Source: Bacteroidales bacterium
GTDB lineage: Bacteria > Bacteroidota > Bacteroidia > Bacteroidales > Paludibacteraceae
Direction of reading: 5' to 3'
Assembly (NCBI GenBank): GCA_012517575.1
Contig: JAAYUQ010000074.1
Coordinates: 1-47,809, forward strand
DNA length: 47,809 nucleotides
Part shown: in pieces, positions 8,466 to 15,717 of the stretch
How the letters are laid out: the number at the start of each line of letters is the position of its first letter
How positions within the stretch are numbered: the first letter of the stretch is position 1
Program-made: the position numbers and the translations under genes
Notes under the pieces: model-generated
Told to the model about the DNA's origin: nothing
Database searches by the model: none
What the model saw: only the letters and a program-made list of their open reading frames with translations

Positions 8466-10232
8466 ATGATAATTTCCAGAAAAAATATTTTATTTGCTTT
8501 GTTCCTTTCCGGTATTGTTTTTTCCAACCTGCCGGCACAGGATTCTACTTTTGTGCGCGATGTAATTGTTGAACGTGAATTTCAGCCGGTTATCAAAAAT
8601 GCAGGAAAATTGAATATTTCTCCTCAACCTGTAGAACCGGAAGCCAAGCTTTTATCGGCACATTATACCGACTTTTATTTACCGCTTTCCATCAACAATA
8701 ACATTCACCCGCTTTCGGCAACAGAATTTTCTCCAATGAATTCGCAGGGGCAGAATGGTTTTGCACGTTTAGGATTGGGTAATTTTTACAATACTTCTGC
8801 CGATTTTTTCTATTCTCTACTAAAACGTCCCGATATGCAGTTGGATGTTTTTTTTAATCATTTGGGAACTTTTGGTGATAAACTTCATTCTACTTCAAAA
8901 GCGGGATTGGCTTTTGATAAATATCTGAACAACATGGATTTGTTCGCCGGAATGGATGGGCAACTCGAGCGACTTAAATATTACGGCAACAATTTTAATT
9001 TGAATTCTCCGGTTGACCTGAATGCATTAACCCATATTTATGGCAATGCAACATTCACTGAACAAAAATTAATTTCCATTTCAAGACCTCCCCTTTCCTA
9101 TTCTTTGCAACAACTGGCCGAAAATTCAAACATGGAAACTTTCAAACGTTTTCATGCTTATGGAGGAATTCGGTCGTTACCAACAGCGCAGGACATAAAA
9201 TTTCTTGCGAAATTGGATTATCAATTATTTAAAAATCAATACGGTATAAATGAAAACCTGATACATCTTTCCGGTGGCGTAACCATGCCATACAAAGAAA
9301 ATAATTTGGGATTGGATATTGAACTTTATCAAATAAAATATACGAGTAAAGCTGCCGATTCGTTTAATTTTTGGGATTATTATTCGGTATTTATGCTAAA
9401 TCCATTTTACGCCATAGAACATCCCGAATGGAAAGTCAGATTAGGAATGAAAGCCGCTTTTTCGATGAAACAGGGTCGTCCTTTCAGTCCTTCGGCTGAT
9501 ATTGAGGCCGAATGGAAACCTTTTCCTCAATGGTTGTCATTATATGGAGGCTTATCGGGTAATTATACAATTAACAGCATAAACAAAACCTTTGAAGAAA
9601 ATTGCTTTATATTTCCCGATTTGAGAATAAAAGATACCTACACGCCTTTTCAAGGTTATGCAGGCATTAAAATAAAACCGGTCAACAACTTTATGATTGA
9701 TGTTTTTGCCGATTACCGTTACATTGACCAGCAATATTTTTTTGTCAACAAAGAATATGCTTCCAATCAAATAAATGCTCCCGATTCCGTTTTATATACC
9801 AATCGTTTCAACGTGGTATACAGTGATGCATCCCATTTCAAAAGTGGCGGTCGAGTGGCTTTCAATGACGAAAAGAATCGTTTCAATGCAGAATTTCAAG
9901 CGGCTTACAACTGGTGGAAAACAAAAAATACAGCATTTGCATGGCTTCAGCCAAAATGGGAAGCCGACATGAAAGCAAGTTTAGGATTGACATCCAACAT
10001 AAATGCAAGTGTCAGTTTGTTTTACAAAGCCGACAGATATGCTCTATTAGGGAATGAAGCCGTAAAAATGGACAATATTTTGGACTTGAATCTGGGCGCT
10101 TCGTATGTTTTTAACAAATCTGTTTCTGCTTATCTTCATTTGAACAATCTGCTGAACAACCATTACCAGTATTTTTATGGATACGATGTTCAGGGATTCA
10201 ACTTTATGATAGGAGCTGTCTTGTCGTTTTAA
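8466..10232 (+). CDS. predicted outer-membrane beta-barrel protein (TonB-receptor-like, plugless)
   Basis: About 588 aa with an N-terminal signal peptide (hydrophobic core ILFALFLSGIVFSNLPA, then QDSTF). The open frame extends upstream to 8358, overlapping the previous gene. ATG codons at 8445 and 8466 both place a signal peptide at the N-terminus, and I prefer 8466. The body alternates aromatic and polar residues as amphipathic beta strands do. It ends with a NNLLNNHYQYFYGYDVQGF-type strand and a terminal phenylalanine, as outer-membrane barrels do. Its last third resembles the C-terminal barrel of TonB-dependent receptors, but no plug domain or carboxypeptidase-like domain is seen. It is probably the partner of the TPR protein encoded upstream. 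Confidence 0.75.
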   Translation: MIISRKNILFALFLSGIVFSNLPAQDSTFVRDVIVEREFQPVIKNAGKLNISPQPVEPEAKLLSAHYTDFYLPLSINNNIHPLSATEFSPMNSQGQNGFARLGLGNFYNTSADFFYSLLKRPDMQLDVFFNHLGTFGDKLHSTSKAGLAFDKYLNNMDLFAGMDGQLERLKYYGNNFNLNSPVDLNALTHIYGNATFTEQKLISISRPPLSYSLQQLAENSNMETFKRFHAYGGIRSLPTAQDIKFLAKLDYQLFKNQYGINENLIHLSGGVTMPYKENNLGLDIELYQIKYTSKAADSFNFWDYYSVFMLNPFYAIEHPEWKVRLGMKAAFSMKQGRPFSPSADIEAEWKPFPQWLSLYGGLSGNYTINSINKTFEENCFIFPDLRIKDTYTPFQGYAGIKIKPVNNFMIDVFADYRYIDQQYFFVNKEYASNQINAPDSVLYTNRFNVVYSDASHFKSGGRVAFNDEKNRFNAEFQAAYNWWKTKNTAFAWLQPKWEADMKASLGLTSNINASVSLFYKADRYALLGNEAVKMDNILDLNLGASYVFNKSVSAYLHLNNLLNNHYQYFYGYDVQGFNFMIGAVLSF

Positions 10233-10319
10233 CGGGATATTTTCCCCCGGAGTGAAAGTTTTTCCAATTTTTTTGAGGTCATTATTGAATTTTTCACAAC
10301 TTTCTTAATTTCAGAAAAT

Positions 10320-10838
10320 ATGATTTCTTTATCAGAAGTTGTCCCAATTGGGCAAATACTCAAAACTCACGGTATTGAAGGAGAACTTTCTTTTCAACTA
10401 AATAGCGAAGAATTCGACTTCGAAGATATTCCTTTTCTGATTTTTGAAATGGATGGTATCCTGGTTCCTTTTTTTCTGGAAGAATGGCGATTTAAAACGG
10501 AAGACAGCGGGTTTCTGAAGCTGGAAGATGTGAATAATGAAAAGAAAGCGAGAAAATTTTCCGGCTTGACCATTTATTTACAAAAAAAGTTTTTCGATAT
10601 TCCCGAAACAGAAATTTTTGGAAACCATTTTTTTATTGGTTTTCAGGTTTTTGATAAAGACGGTAAATTGATTGGAACTATCAAAGATATTGACGAAAGT
10701 ACCGAAAATGTACTTTTCATCATTCACAATGGAGAAAAAGAGATTCTTATTCCGGTGAGCGAAGATTATATTTTACACATTGACGAAAAGCAAAAATCCA
10801 TTCACATGGATTTGCCAGAAGGACTGCTCGAACTGTAA
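10320..10838 (+). CDS. rimM: ribosome maturation factor RimM
   Basis: It assists maturation of the 16S rRNA 3' domain in the 30S subunit. The 172-aa length is normal for RimM. The N-terminal domain begins with VPIGQILKTHGIEGEL, the conserved G-x-I-x-x-x-H-G-x-x-G-E motif. The C-terminal PRC-barrel part contains GNHFFIGFQVFDKDGKLIGTIKDI and the late KEILIPVSEDYILHID segment. It is followed by a hairpin shared with the converging hcp gene. Confidence 0.93.
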   Translation: MISLSEVVPIGQILKTHGIEGELSFQLNSEEFDFEDIPFLIFEMDGILVPFFLEEWRFKTEDSGFLKLEDVNNEKKARKFSGLTIYLQKKFFDIPETEIFGNHFFIGFQVFDKDGKLIGTIKDIDESTENVLFIIHNGEKEILIPVSEDYILHIDEKQKSIHMDLPEGLLEL

Positions 10839-10847
10839 AAAACTTAC

Positions 10848-10886
10848 CGGAAGAGCGAAAATTTTGTAAAACTTTTCACTCTTCCG
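10848..10886. terminator. hairpin between converging rimM and hcp
   Basis: A 14-bp stem with one mismatch pairs CGGAAGAGCGAAAA (10848-10861) with TTTTCACTCTTCCG (10873-10886). On the minus strand a T-rich stretch follows after a few bases, while the plus side has a weaker T tract. It probably terminates both genes. Confidence 0.6.
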
Positions 10887-10958
10887 ATAATGATTCTGGT
10901 TTTTCAATCGGTTCGTGTAAAACAATAAAATTGATTTCCGATAAATAAATTTACAAAA

Positions 10959-12605
10959 TCAGTTCATAAACAGCTCCAAATCGTCTTCAACGCTACCGAT
11001 AGGAGCAATTCCAAAATTATCTACCAGCACTTTTGCAACATTTGGCGAAAGAAATGCCGGCAACGTGGGTCCTAAATGGATATTTTTGACACCCAAATAA
11101 AGCAGCGCAAGCAGCACAATAACGGCTTTCTGTTCGTACCATGCAATGTTATAAGCAATTGGCAATTCGTTGATGCTGTTTAAATTAAAAATTTCCTTCA
11201 GTTTCAGGGCTATCAGCGCCAATGAATAACTGTCGTTACACTGACCGGCATCGAGTACTCGCGGAATGCCATTGATTTCTCCTAATCCGAGTTTGTTGTA
11301 GCGATATTTTGCACAACCGGCCGTAAGAATAACGGTATCTTTTGGCAATTTTTCTGCAAACTCCGTATAATAATTGCGACTTTTTAATCTACCATCGCAA
11401 CCCGCCATCACAAAAAACTTCTTAATTTGTCCCGTTTTTACTGCTTCAACAATTTGTTCCGACAGAGCAAAGAATTGTTCGTGAGCAAAACCGCCAACAA
11501 TTTCTCCTTTTTCAATTTGAATGGGAGCAGCACACTGCTTGGCATGTTCAATCAAAGTTGAAAAATCCTTAGCTTGATCTTCCGGTGCTTCGGCGATATG
11601 TTTGAATCCCGGGAAACCTGCGGTTCCTGTGGTATAAACTCTGTCGGCATAAGTCGAATTGCTCTTGGGTGGAACAATGCAGTTAGTTGTGAAAAGGATC
11701 ACGCCATTGAATGTTTCAAAGTCCTGAGTTTGATTCCACCATGCTCCGCCATAATTTCCAACAAAATGTTTGTACTTTTTAAATGCCGGATAGTAGTGTG
11801 CCGGCAACATTTCACCATGCGTATAAACATCGACACCCGTTCCTTCGGTTTGTTTCAACAATTCCTCCATATCTTTCAGGTCGTGTCCACTGATTAAAAT
11901 TCCCGGTTTCTCGCGGGTTTGCAAACTCACTTTTGTAACTTCCGGATGTCCGTAAGCCGTAGTATTGGCTCTGTCGAGCAATTCCATAACTTTAACTCCG
12001 AAACGTCCGGTTTCTAAAACCAAATGTATCAGTTGCTCCAAATTCAACGTATCGTCTGTGGTTTTTACGAGCGTTTCTTCAACAAAAGCATTAATTTCGC
12101 TGTCGGTAAAACCAAGATTCATGGCATGTTTGGCATAAGCCGCCATACCTTTCAGTCCATAAATTATCAGTTCTCGCAAAGAGCGGACATCTTCGTTTTC
12201 GGTACTCAACACACCAACTTTGCTTGCCAGTTTTTCCATTTCTTCTTCCGAATCTGCTGTCCAGTCTGTCAAATCGCAAGCCGGCATCTTGATTCCTTGC
12301 GCTGACAAATCGTGTTTCAATTGTGAGCGCAGGACGAATCCTTCCCTGATCTGCTCAACAAATCGTTGTTTATCGAAATTTACGTTGGTAACCGTCATAA
12401 AAAGTCCGTCGAGTATAAAGCGGCTCACCAACGGATTTTCAATTTCCTGTTTACGTAAAGCAGAAGTATAAACCGATAAACCTTTCAGTTGATAAATCAA
12501 TAAATCCTGCAAAGCTGCCACATCGGAAGTTTTACCACAAACACCTTTCAGTTCACATCCGATTCCTTTGGAAGTTTCCTGACACTGATAACAAAACATA
12601 TTCAT
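10959..12605 (-). CDS. hcp: hybrid cluster protein (hydroxylamine / NO reductase)
   Basis: A 548-aa prismane-type protein. Hcp reduces hydroxylamine in vitro and is widely linked to nitric-oxide detoxification in vivo. The N-terminal cysteines C5, C8, C17 and C23 follow CX2CX8CX5C, the spacing of class I Hcp from strict anaerobes, which carries a [4Fe-4S] cluster. The later conserved blocks that bind the 4Fe-2S-2O hybrid cluster are present ([40 protein letters not shown] and the final [15 protein letters not shown]). It lies 39 bp after a cupin gene in one transcription unit, under a CRP/FNR-type operator and next to a CRP/FNR regulator gene. Confidence 0.97.
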   Translation of the reverse strand: MNMFCYQCQETSKGIGCELKGVCGKTSDVAALQDLLIYQLKGLSVYTSALRKQEIENPLVSRFILDGLFMTVTNVNFDKQRFVEQIREGFVLRSQLKHDLSAQGIKMPACDLTDWTADSEEEMEKLASKVGVLSTENEDVRSLRELIIYGLKGMAAYAKHAMNLGFTDSEINAFVEETLVKTTDDTLNLEQLIHLVLETGRFGVKVMELLDRANTTAYGHPEVTKVSLQTREKPGILISGHDLKDMEELLKQTEGTGVDVYTHGEMLPAHYYPAFKKYKHFVGNYGGAWWNQTQDFETFNGVILFTTNCIVPPKSNSTYADRVYTTGTAGFPGFKHIAEAPEDQAKDFSTLIEHAKQCAAPIQIEKGEIVGGFAHEQFFALSEQIVEAVKTGQIKKFFVMAGCDGRLKSRNYYTEFAEKLPKDTVILTAGCAKYRYNKLGLGEINGIPRVLDAGQCNDSYSLALIALKLKEIFNLNSINELPIAYNIAWYEQKAVIVLLALLYLGVKNIHLGPTLPAFLSPNVAKVLVDNFGIAPIGSVEDDLELFMN

Positions 12606-12644
12606 TTTCTAATGCAATTAATTTCAAATTTCAAAATTTATTTT

Positions 12645-13016
12645 TTATTTATTTGTTTCTCCATCTTTTATCATCACCAACATCATTTTAAAACGTTCGG
12701 TGGCATTCACCGCATGAGGAACGCCGGCAGGAAGAATAATGCTTTCTCCGGCAGTCAATTCAAAAGGCCGGCCGGCAATGGTAACCAACCCTTTGCCATC
12801 AAGAGCTACCACCAACGCATTAAATGGCGCTGCATGTTCGCTTAAAAATTCTCCTTTGTCGAAGGCAAACAGCGTAATGTTTCCCTGATGATTTCGAACA
12901 ATAATTTTACTGACCACTGACCCTTCGGCATAATTAACCTGATCAGCCAACAAAAACTTTTCGGCTGTCGGAAAAGTCTTGTTTTCCTGTTTGTTGTGAA
13001 ATTCCGAATTTTCCAT
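12645..13016 (-). CDS. small cupin-domain protein
   Basis: A 123-aa single-domain cupin. The first motif reads GEFLSEHAAPFNALVVALDGKG, with one histidine where metal-binding cupins often have two. The second motif, ESIILPAGVPHAVNA, retains the final histidine. Metal binding is therefore possible but not assured. It is the first gene of the unit that continues into hcp, which suggests a role in nitrosative or oxidative stress. No specific ligand or reaction can be assigned. The promoter and operator lie upstream at 13118-13162. Confidence 0.85.
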   Translation of the reverse strand: MENSEFHNKQENKTFPTAEKFLLADQVNYAEGSVVSKIIVRNHQGNITLFAFDKGEFLSEHAAPFNALVVALDGKGLVTIAGRPFELTAGESIILPAGVPHAVNATERFKMMLVMIKDGETNK

Positions 13017-13117
13017 AATATTCTAAATATTAGTTTTGTGATTTTGATGATTATGTTTGAGAATTGGAGCACAATACCTTATATTTGCACTCTCATGATT
13101 GATTTTTTTTGAGATTG

Positions 13118-13125
13118 CAAAGGTA
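13118..13125 (-). promoter_or_regulatory. -7 box of the cupin-hcp promoter
   Basis: Read on the minus strand this is TACCTTTG, a full match to the Bacteroidota TAnnTTTG element. It lies about 100 bp upstream of the cupin start. No exact -33 TTTG is found at the usual distance, as expected for an activator-dependent promoter. Confidence 0.6.
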
Positions 13126-13146
13126 GATAGTCTAAAACAATGAAAG

Positions 13147-13162
13147 TGTAACATTTGTTACA
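13147..13162. promoter_or_regulatory. CRP/FNR-family operator (HcpR-like) for cupin-hcp
   Basis: A perfect inverted repeat, TGTAACA-TT-TGTTACA. Its centre is roughly 42-44 bp upstream of the start point inferred from the -7 box at 13118-13125, the usual position for a class II CRP/FNR activator. HcpR-type regulators of hcp genes bind GTAAC/GTTAC-type palindromes in several anaerobes, as far as I recall. The adjacent regulator at 13610 is the natural candidate to bind it. Confidence 0.7.
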
Positions 13163-13225
13163 TGTGAAAAAATTATTACATGACAAAAAAATGTAAAAAC
13201 ATTTATATTCTTTATTTTCATATAT

Positions 13226-13563
13226 TTAATAACGGGGCTTTGCCCCAAACCCTACTTACTTTTTTGGCTTGAAACAAAAAAGTAAGCAAAAAATTAACTT
13301 TGTTGAAGCAGCTACGTTCAACATAAATCAAATAAATTTGATTTTGTTTTCGCTTAAACGCTGCTTTCAAGACTGTGCCCACTTCACTCGAAAAACTTAC
13401 GCTCGAAAAGCTGAAATCGTCCAAACTCACTCCGACGAAATACTTCGGAACTCAAACAAGGACGATTTTTAAACGCTTTTCTCACTTGTTTTTCGGCTCA
13501 TTGGACAAGGTCAACCCGAAGAGCTTGGTTTATATGTCCTGTTTTAAAGATATATAAACCAAA
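13226..13563. repeat. structured non-coding element with several hairpins, probable dispersed repeat
   Basis: The gap between the cupin promoter and the regulator gene holds four inverted repeats in tandem. They are GGGGC/GCCCC (13234-13246), a 12-bp stem CTTACTTTTTTG/CAAAAAAGTAAG (13255-13286), AAATCGTCC/GGACGATTT (13414-13468) and an 11-bp stem TTGGTTTATAT/ATATAAACCAA (13525-13562). Open frames here (67-70 codons on both strands) show no protein-like composition. I recall similar 'ggggctttgcccc...caaaaaagtaag' sequences recurring between genes in other Bacteroidota genomes, but no second copy is in this window. A mobile or REP-like repeat is more likely than a gene. Confidence 0.5.
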
Positions 13564-13609
13564 TGTTTCAATTTTTGTCATGTACTAAATGTGAAAATAT
13601 TTATTTTCT

Positions 13610-14272
13610 ATGAAAAGCAATGATCCCGAATGGAAAAGTTACGGAAGCATTGATAATGGAGAAAACGGCTTCCCTGCCGATTTAAAATACAGCATAAAGC
13701 TATACCGAAAAAACGAAATTCTATTTCGACAAGGAAGTATTTGTGATGCGCTCTATATTTTAACGTCGGGTTCCGTAAAAACAGAAATGATTACCGAAAC
13801 CGGAAACATTATGGGAATAGAACTGATAAAGGCTCCCCGTCCGCTGGCTCCAGCATTTTTGTTTTCCGACAATAATCGTTTTCCGGTTGATGTTACTGCA
13901 ATTGAAAGTTGCGAAATTCTTCGGATTCCCAAAGAAGAAGTGATGCGTTTGATGGCGATACAGCCCGACTTTATGGAGCAGTTTTTAAAACACAATGCCA
14001 ATCGAACAGAATTTTTAGCCAATCGGATCCAGTTGCTGTCCATTAAAACCATAAAAGGACGCATTGCCCATTTTTTATTGGAACAAATGTCCGAATACGG
14101 AAAAACGTTCACCATCAACAGAAACAAAACAGAATTGGCCGAATTTTTTGGTGTGGCACGACCTTCATTGGCCAGAAGCCTCTCGGAAATGGTCGAAGAG
14201 AGCATCATTAAAATCAACAAAAAGCAGTTTACCGTGATAGATGAGCAGAAACTGAGAGACTTGCTTCAATAG
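13610..14272 (+). CDS. CRP/FNR-family transcriptional regulator, probable HcpR-type
   Basis: A 220-aa regulator with an N-terminal cyclic-nucleotide-binding-like fold (LYRKNEILFRQGSICDALYILTSGSVK, about residues 30-60), a long dimerisation helix and a C-terminal winged helix. The recognition region is ELAEFFGVARPSLARSLSEM at about 170-190. It lacks the cysteine cluster of FNR, so it is not an oxygen-sensing Fe-S FNR. HcpR-type proteins sense nitrosative stress, often through heme. It diverges from the cupin-hcp unit, whose promoter carries a matching palindrome. The specific assignment to HcpR is an inference from context. Confidence 0.85.
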   Translation: MKSNDPEWKSYGSIDNGENGFPADLKYSIKLYRKNEILFRQGSICDALYILTSGSVKTEMITETGNIMGIELIKAPRPLAPAFLFSDNNRFPVDVTAIESCEILRIPKEEVMRLMAIQPDFMEQFLKHNANRTEFLANRIQLLSIKTIKGRIAHFLLEQMSEYGKTFTINRNKTELAEFFGVARPSLARSLSEMVEESIIKINKKQFTVIDEQKLRDLLQ

Positions 14273-14348
14273 AAACACATTTTAACATTCTATATGTTAG
14301 AAAGTTGGAATTAGCGCTTCAAAATTTTTTTGGTTTAAGAAAAAATTG

Positions 14349-14356
14349 TATTTTTG
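14349..14356 (+). promoter_or_regulatory. -7 box upstream of ferredoxin gene
   Basis: TATTTTTG matches TAnnTTTG and lies 27 bp before the ferredoxin start codon. A TTTG at 14329-14332 could serve as the -33 element with a somewhat short spacer. Confidence 0.5.
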
Positions 14357-14383
14357 TGGCATTAAACTAAATCTATTAAAAAA

Positions 14384-14551
14384 ATGGCTTACGTAATTAC
14401 AGAAGATTGCATTGCATGTGGGACATGTATCACTGAATGTCCAGTAGAAGCAATATCAGAAGGTGATATTTATGTTATTGATCCGGATGTATGTACCGAT
14501 TGCGGTGTATGCGCTGATGTTTGTCCATCAGAAGCAATCAAACCTGCATAA
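14384..14551 (+). CDS. 2[4Fe-4S] ferredoxin
   Basis: A 55-aa low-potential electron carrier of the clostridial type. Two CX2CX2CX3CP motifs are visible: CIACGTCITECP in the first half and CTDCGVCADVCP in the second, each able to ligate one [4Fe-4S] cubane. The protein begins MAYVITEDC, as bacterial ferredoxins typically do. It stands alone between the regulator gene and the converging gldB gene, with its own promoter and a strong terminator right after it. It probably serves general anaerobic metabolism, such as pyruvate:ferredoxin oxidoreductase or Hcp, although no partner is encoded next to it. Confidence 0.96.
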   Translation: MAYVITEDCIACGTCITECPVEAISEGDIYVIDPDVCTDCGVCADVCPSEAIKPA

Positions 14552-14580
14552 TTAAATTTTTCGGATTTAATTAATTCTTT

Positions 14581-14620
14581 AACGGTTCTTCCAAATTAAA
14601 AAAGGAAGAACCGTTTTTTT
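14581..14620 (+). terminator. intrinsic terminator after ferredoxin gene
   Basis: A perfect 12-bp stem, AACGGTTCTTCC (14581-14592) with GGAAGAACCGTT (14604-14615), is followed by seven T residues. The T tract touches the stop codon of the converging gldB gene. Confidence 0.9.
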
Positions 14621-15635
14621 ATGGTCGATAGTCCGACTTTTCAAGCAATTGCAGATAGTTGTTTTCCTTAACCAACTGCTGAAGGCTTACCTCTCTATTT
14701 TTTCCCATGTAACTTTTTACAATCTGCCACCCAATCCATGTTCCAACTCTTCCGGGAGATTTCTGCGAAACAGGAGCGGTAAATGGCGCCTCATTCAGGT
14801 ACGCATCCATCACACGAAAATCGGTAGAGAAAAGAGATTTTTTATCAATCATTTCCGCCCAAATTTCCCTTTCGTAGCGTTTACACCATTCCCATTGTTG
14901 GGGTGTATAGCCCATCAAAATTTCTGGTTTTTCTTCGGGCATGAAAACGGAAAGCAAATACATAATTTTCCCTCTGTAAAGCATGTTGTCCAACAAACGA
15001 TTTTCTGACGAATTCATTGGAAAAGCACTGAAAAGCAAAGCCGAAACAATATCGGGAGCTATATTTTCGGGTCGCATGGCGTAAGTAAGATATTCATAGG
15101 TAATTTGCTTATAAACCGGATAGTCGGCGCCGAGATATAAATCGGAACCAATAGCGATAAAAGGGGAGTGGATAATAATGGAGCGATTGAAACCCGAGAC
15201 AAAAAAATAGATTTGAGGAAGCCTGATATCGGGGAAATAGTGATGAATATACGTAAAAGCACCAGAAAGTTGATTTTCGATAGCTGATACATCTGAAAAT
15301 TTTTCCAACACATCACTGTTAACCTTAGCAAAAGTGGTATCGGAAAGAAAATTGCGAATAAGCAAAGAAACCGAATCGGTATCCGATGGATCAACCTCCA
15401 GAATTTCTGAAACAAATACCGGAAAAAAATCGGGATAATCCTGGTAAATTTTTTTTATTTCAGTATTTATATGGGTGGTGTCAATGGTTATAAGATCTTT
15501 GTCAAAACGCTGAATATGAACTTTTATACCATTTTTTCGGGTGTCTATTTGAAATCTATTGCTGTTTCGGCACGAAATAAGAAACAGGGAAATAGTCAAA
15601 AAAAATAAAATAAAAATTTTCTTTCTGCTTGACAT
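14619..15635 (-). CDS. gldB: GldB-family lipoprotein
   Basis: A 338-aa lipoprotein with a signal peptide ending in the lipobox LFLISC (C22). After it come IDTRKNGIKVHIQRFDKDL and the middle block YPVYKQITYEYLTYAMRPENI. The C-terminal GRVGTWIGWQIVKSYM follows the arrangement of GldB proteins. GldB was defined as a gliding-motility lipoprotein in Flavobacterium, but homologues occur in non-gliding Bacteroidales where the role is unclear. It is the last gene of a pyrG-yidC-gldB unit, 82 bp after yidC, and its stop codon sits in the T tract of the opposing terminator. Confidence 0.8.
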   Translation of the reverse strand: MSSRKKIFILFFLTISLFLISCRNSNRFQIDTRKNGIKVHIQRFDKDLITIDTTHINTEIKKIYQDYPDFFPVFVSEILEVDPSDTDSVSLLIRNFLSDTTFAKVNSDVLEKFSDVSAIENQLSGAFTYIHHYFPDIRLPQIYFFVSGFNRSIIIHSPFIAIGSDLYLGADYPVYKQITYEYLTYAMRPENIAPDIVSALLFSAFPMNSSENRLLDNMLYRGKIMYLLSVFMPEEKPEILMGYTPQQWEWCKRYEREIWAEMIDKKSLFSTDFRVMDAYLNEAPFTAPVSQKSPGRVGTWIGWQIVKSYMGKNREVSLQQLVKENNYLQLLEKSDYRP

Positions 15636-15717
15636 AATTGCTTTTTTACAAGAAAGCGTAAAACCACAAAGATACTTCCTGCAATTTTACGCTTGAATGA
15701 TTTCTATTTTTAAGTCG

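Noticed and set aside
12024-12305. Plus-strand open frames inside hcp
   Set aside because: They are antisense shadows of a strongly conserved gene, with no motif of their own.
13218-13557. Overlapping open frames of 60-70 codons on both strands in the cupin-regulator gap
   Set aside because: They cross inverted repeats, have no recognisable motif and exist on both strands, so the structured repeat explains them better.
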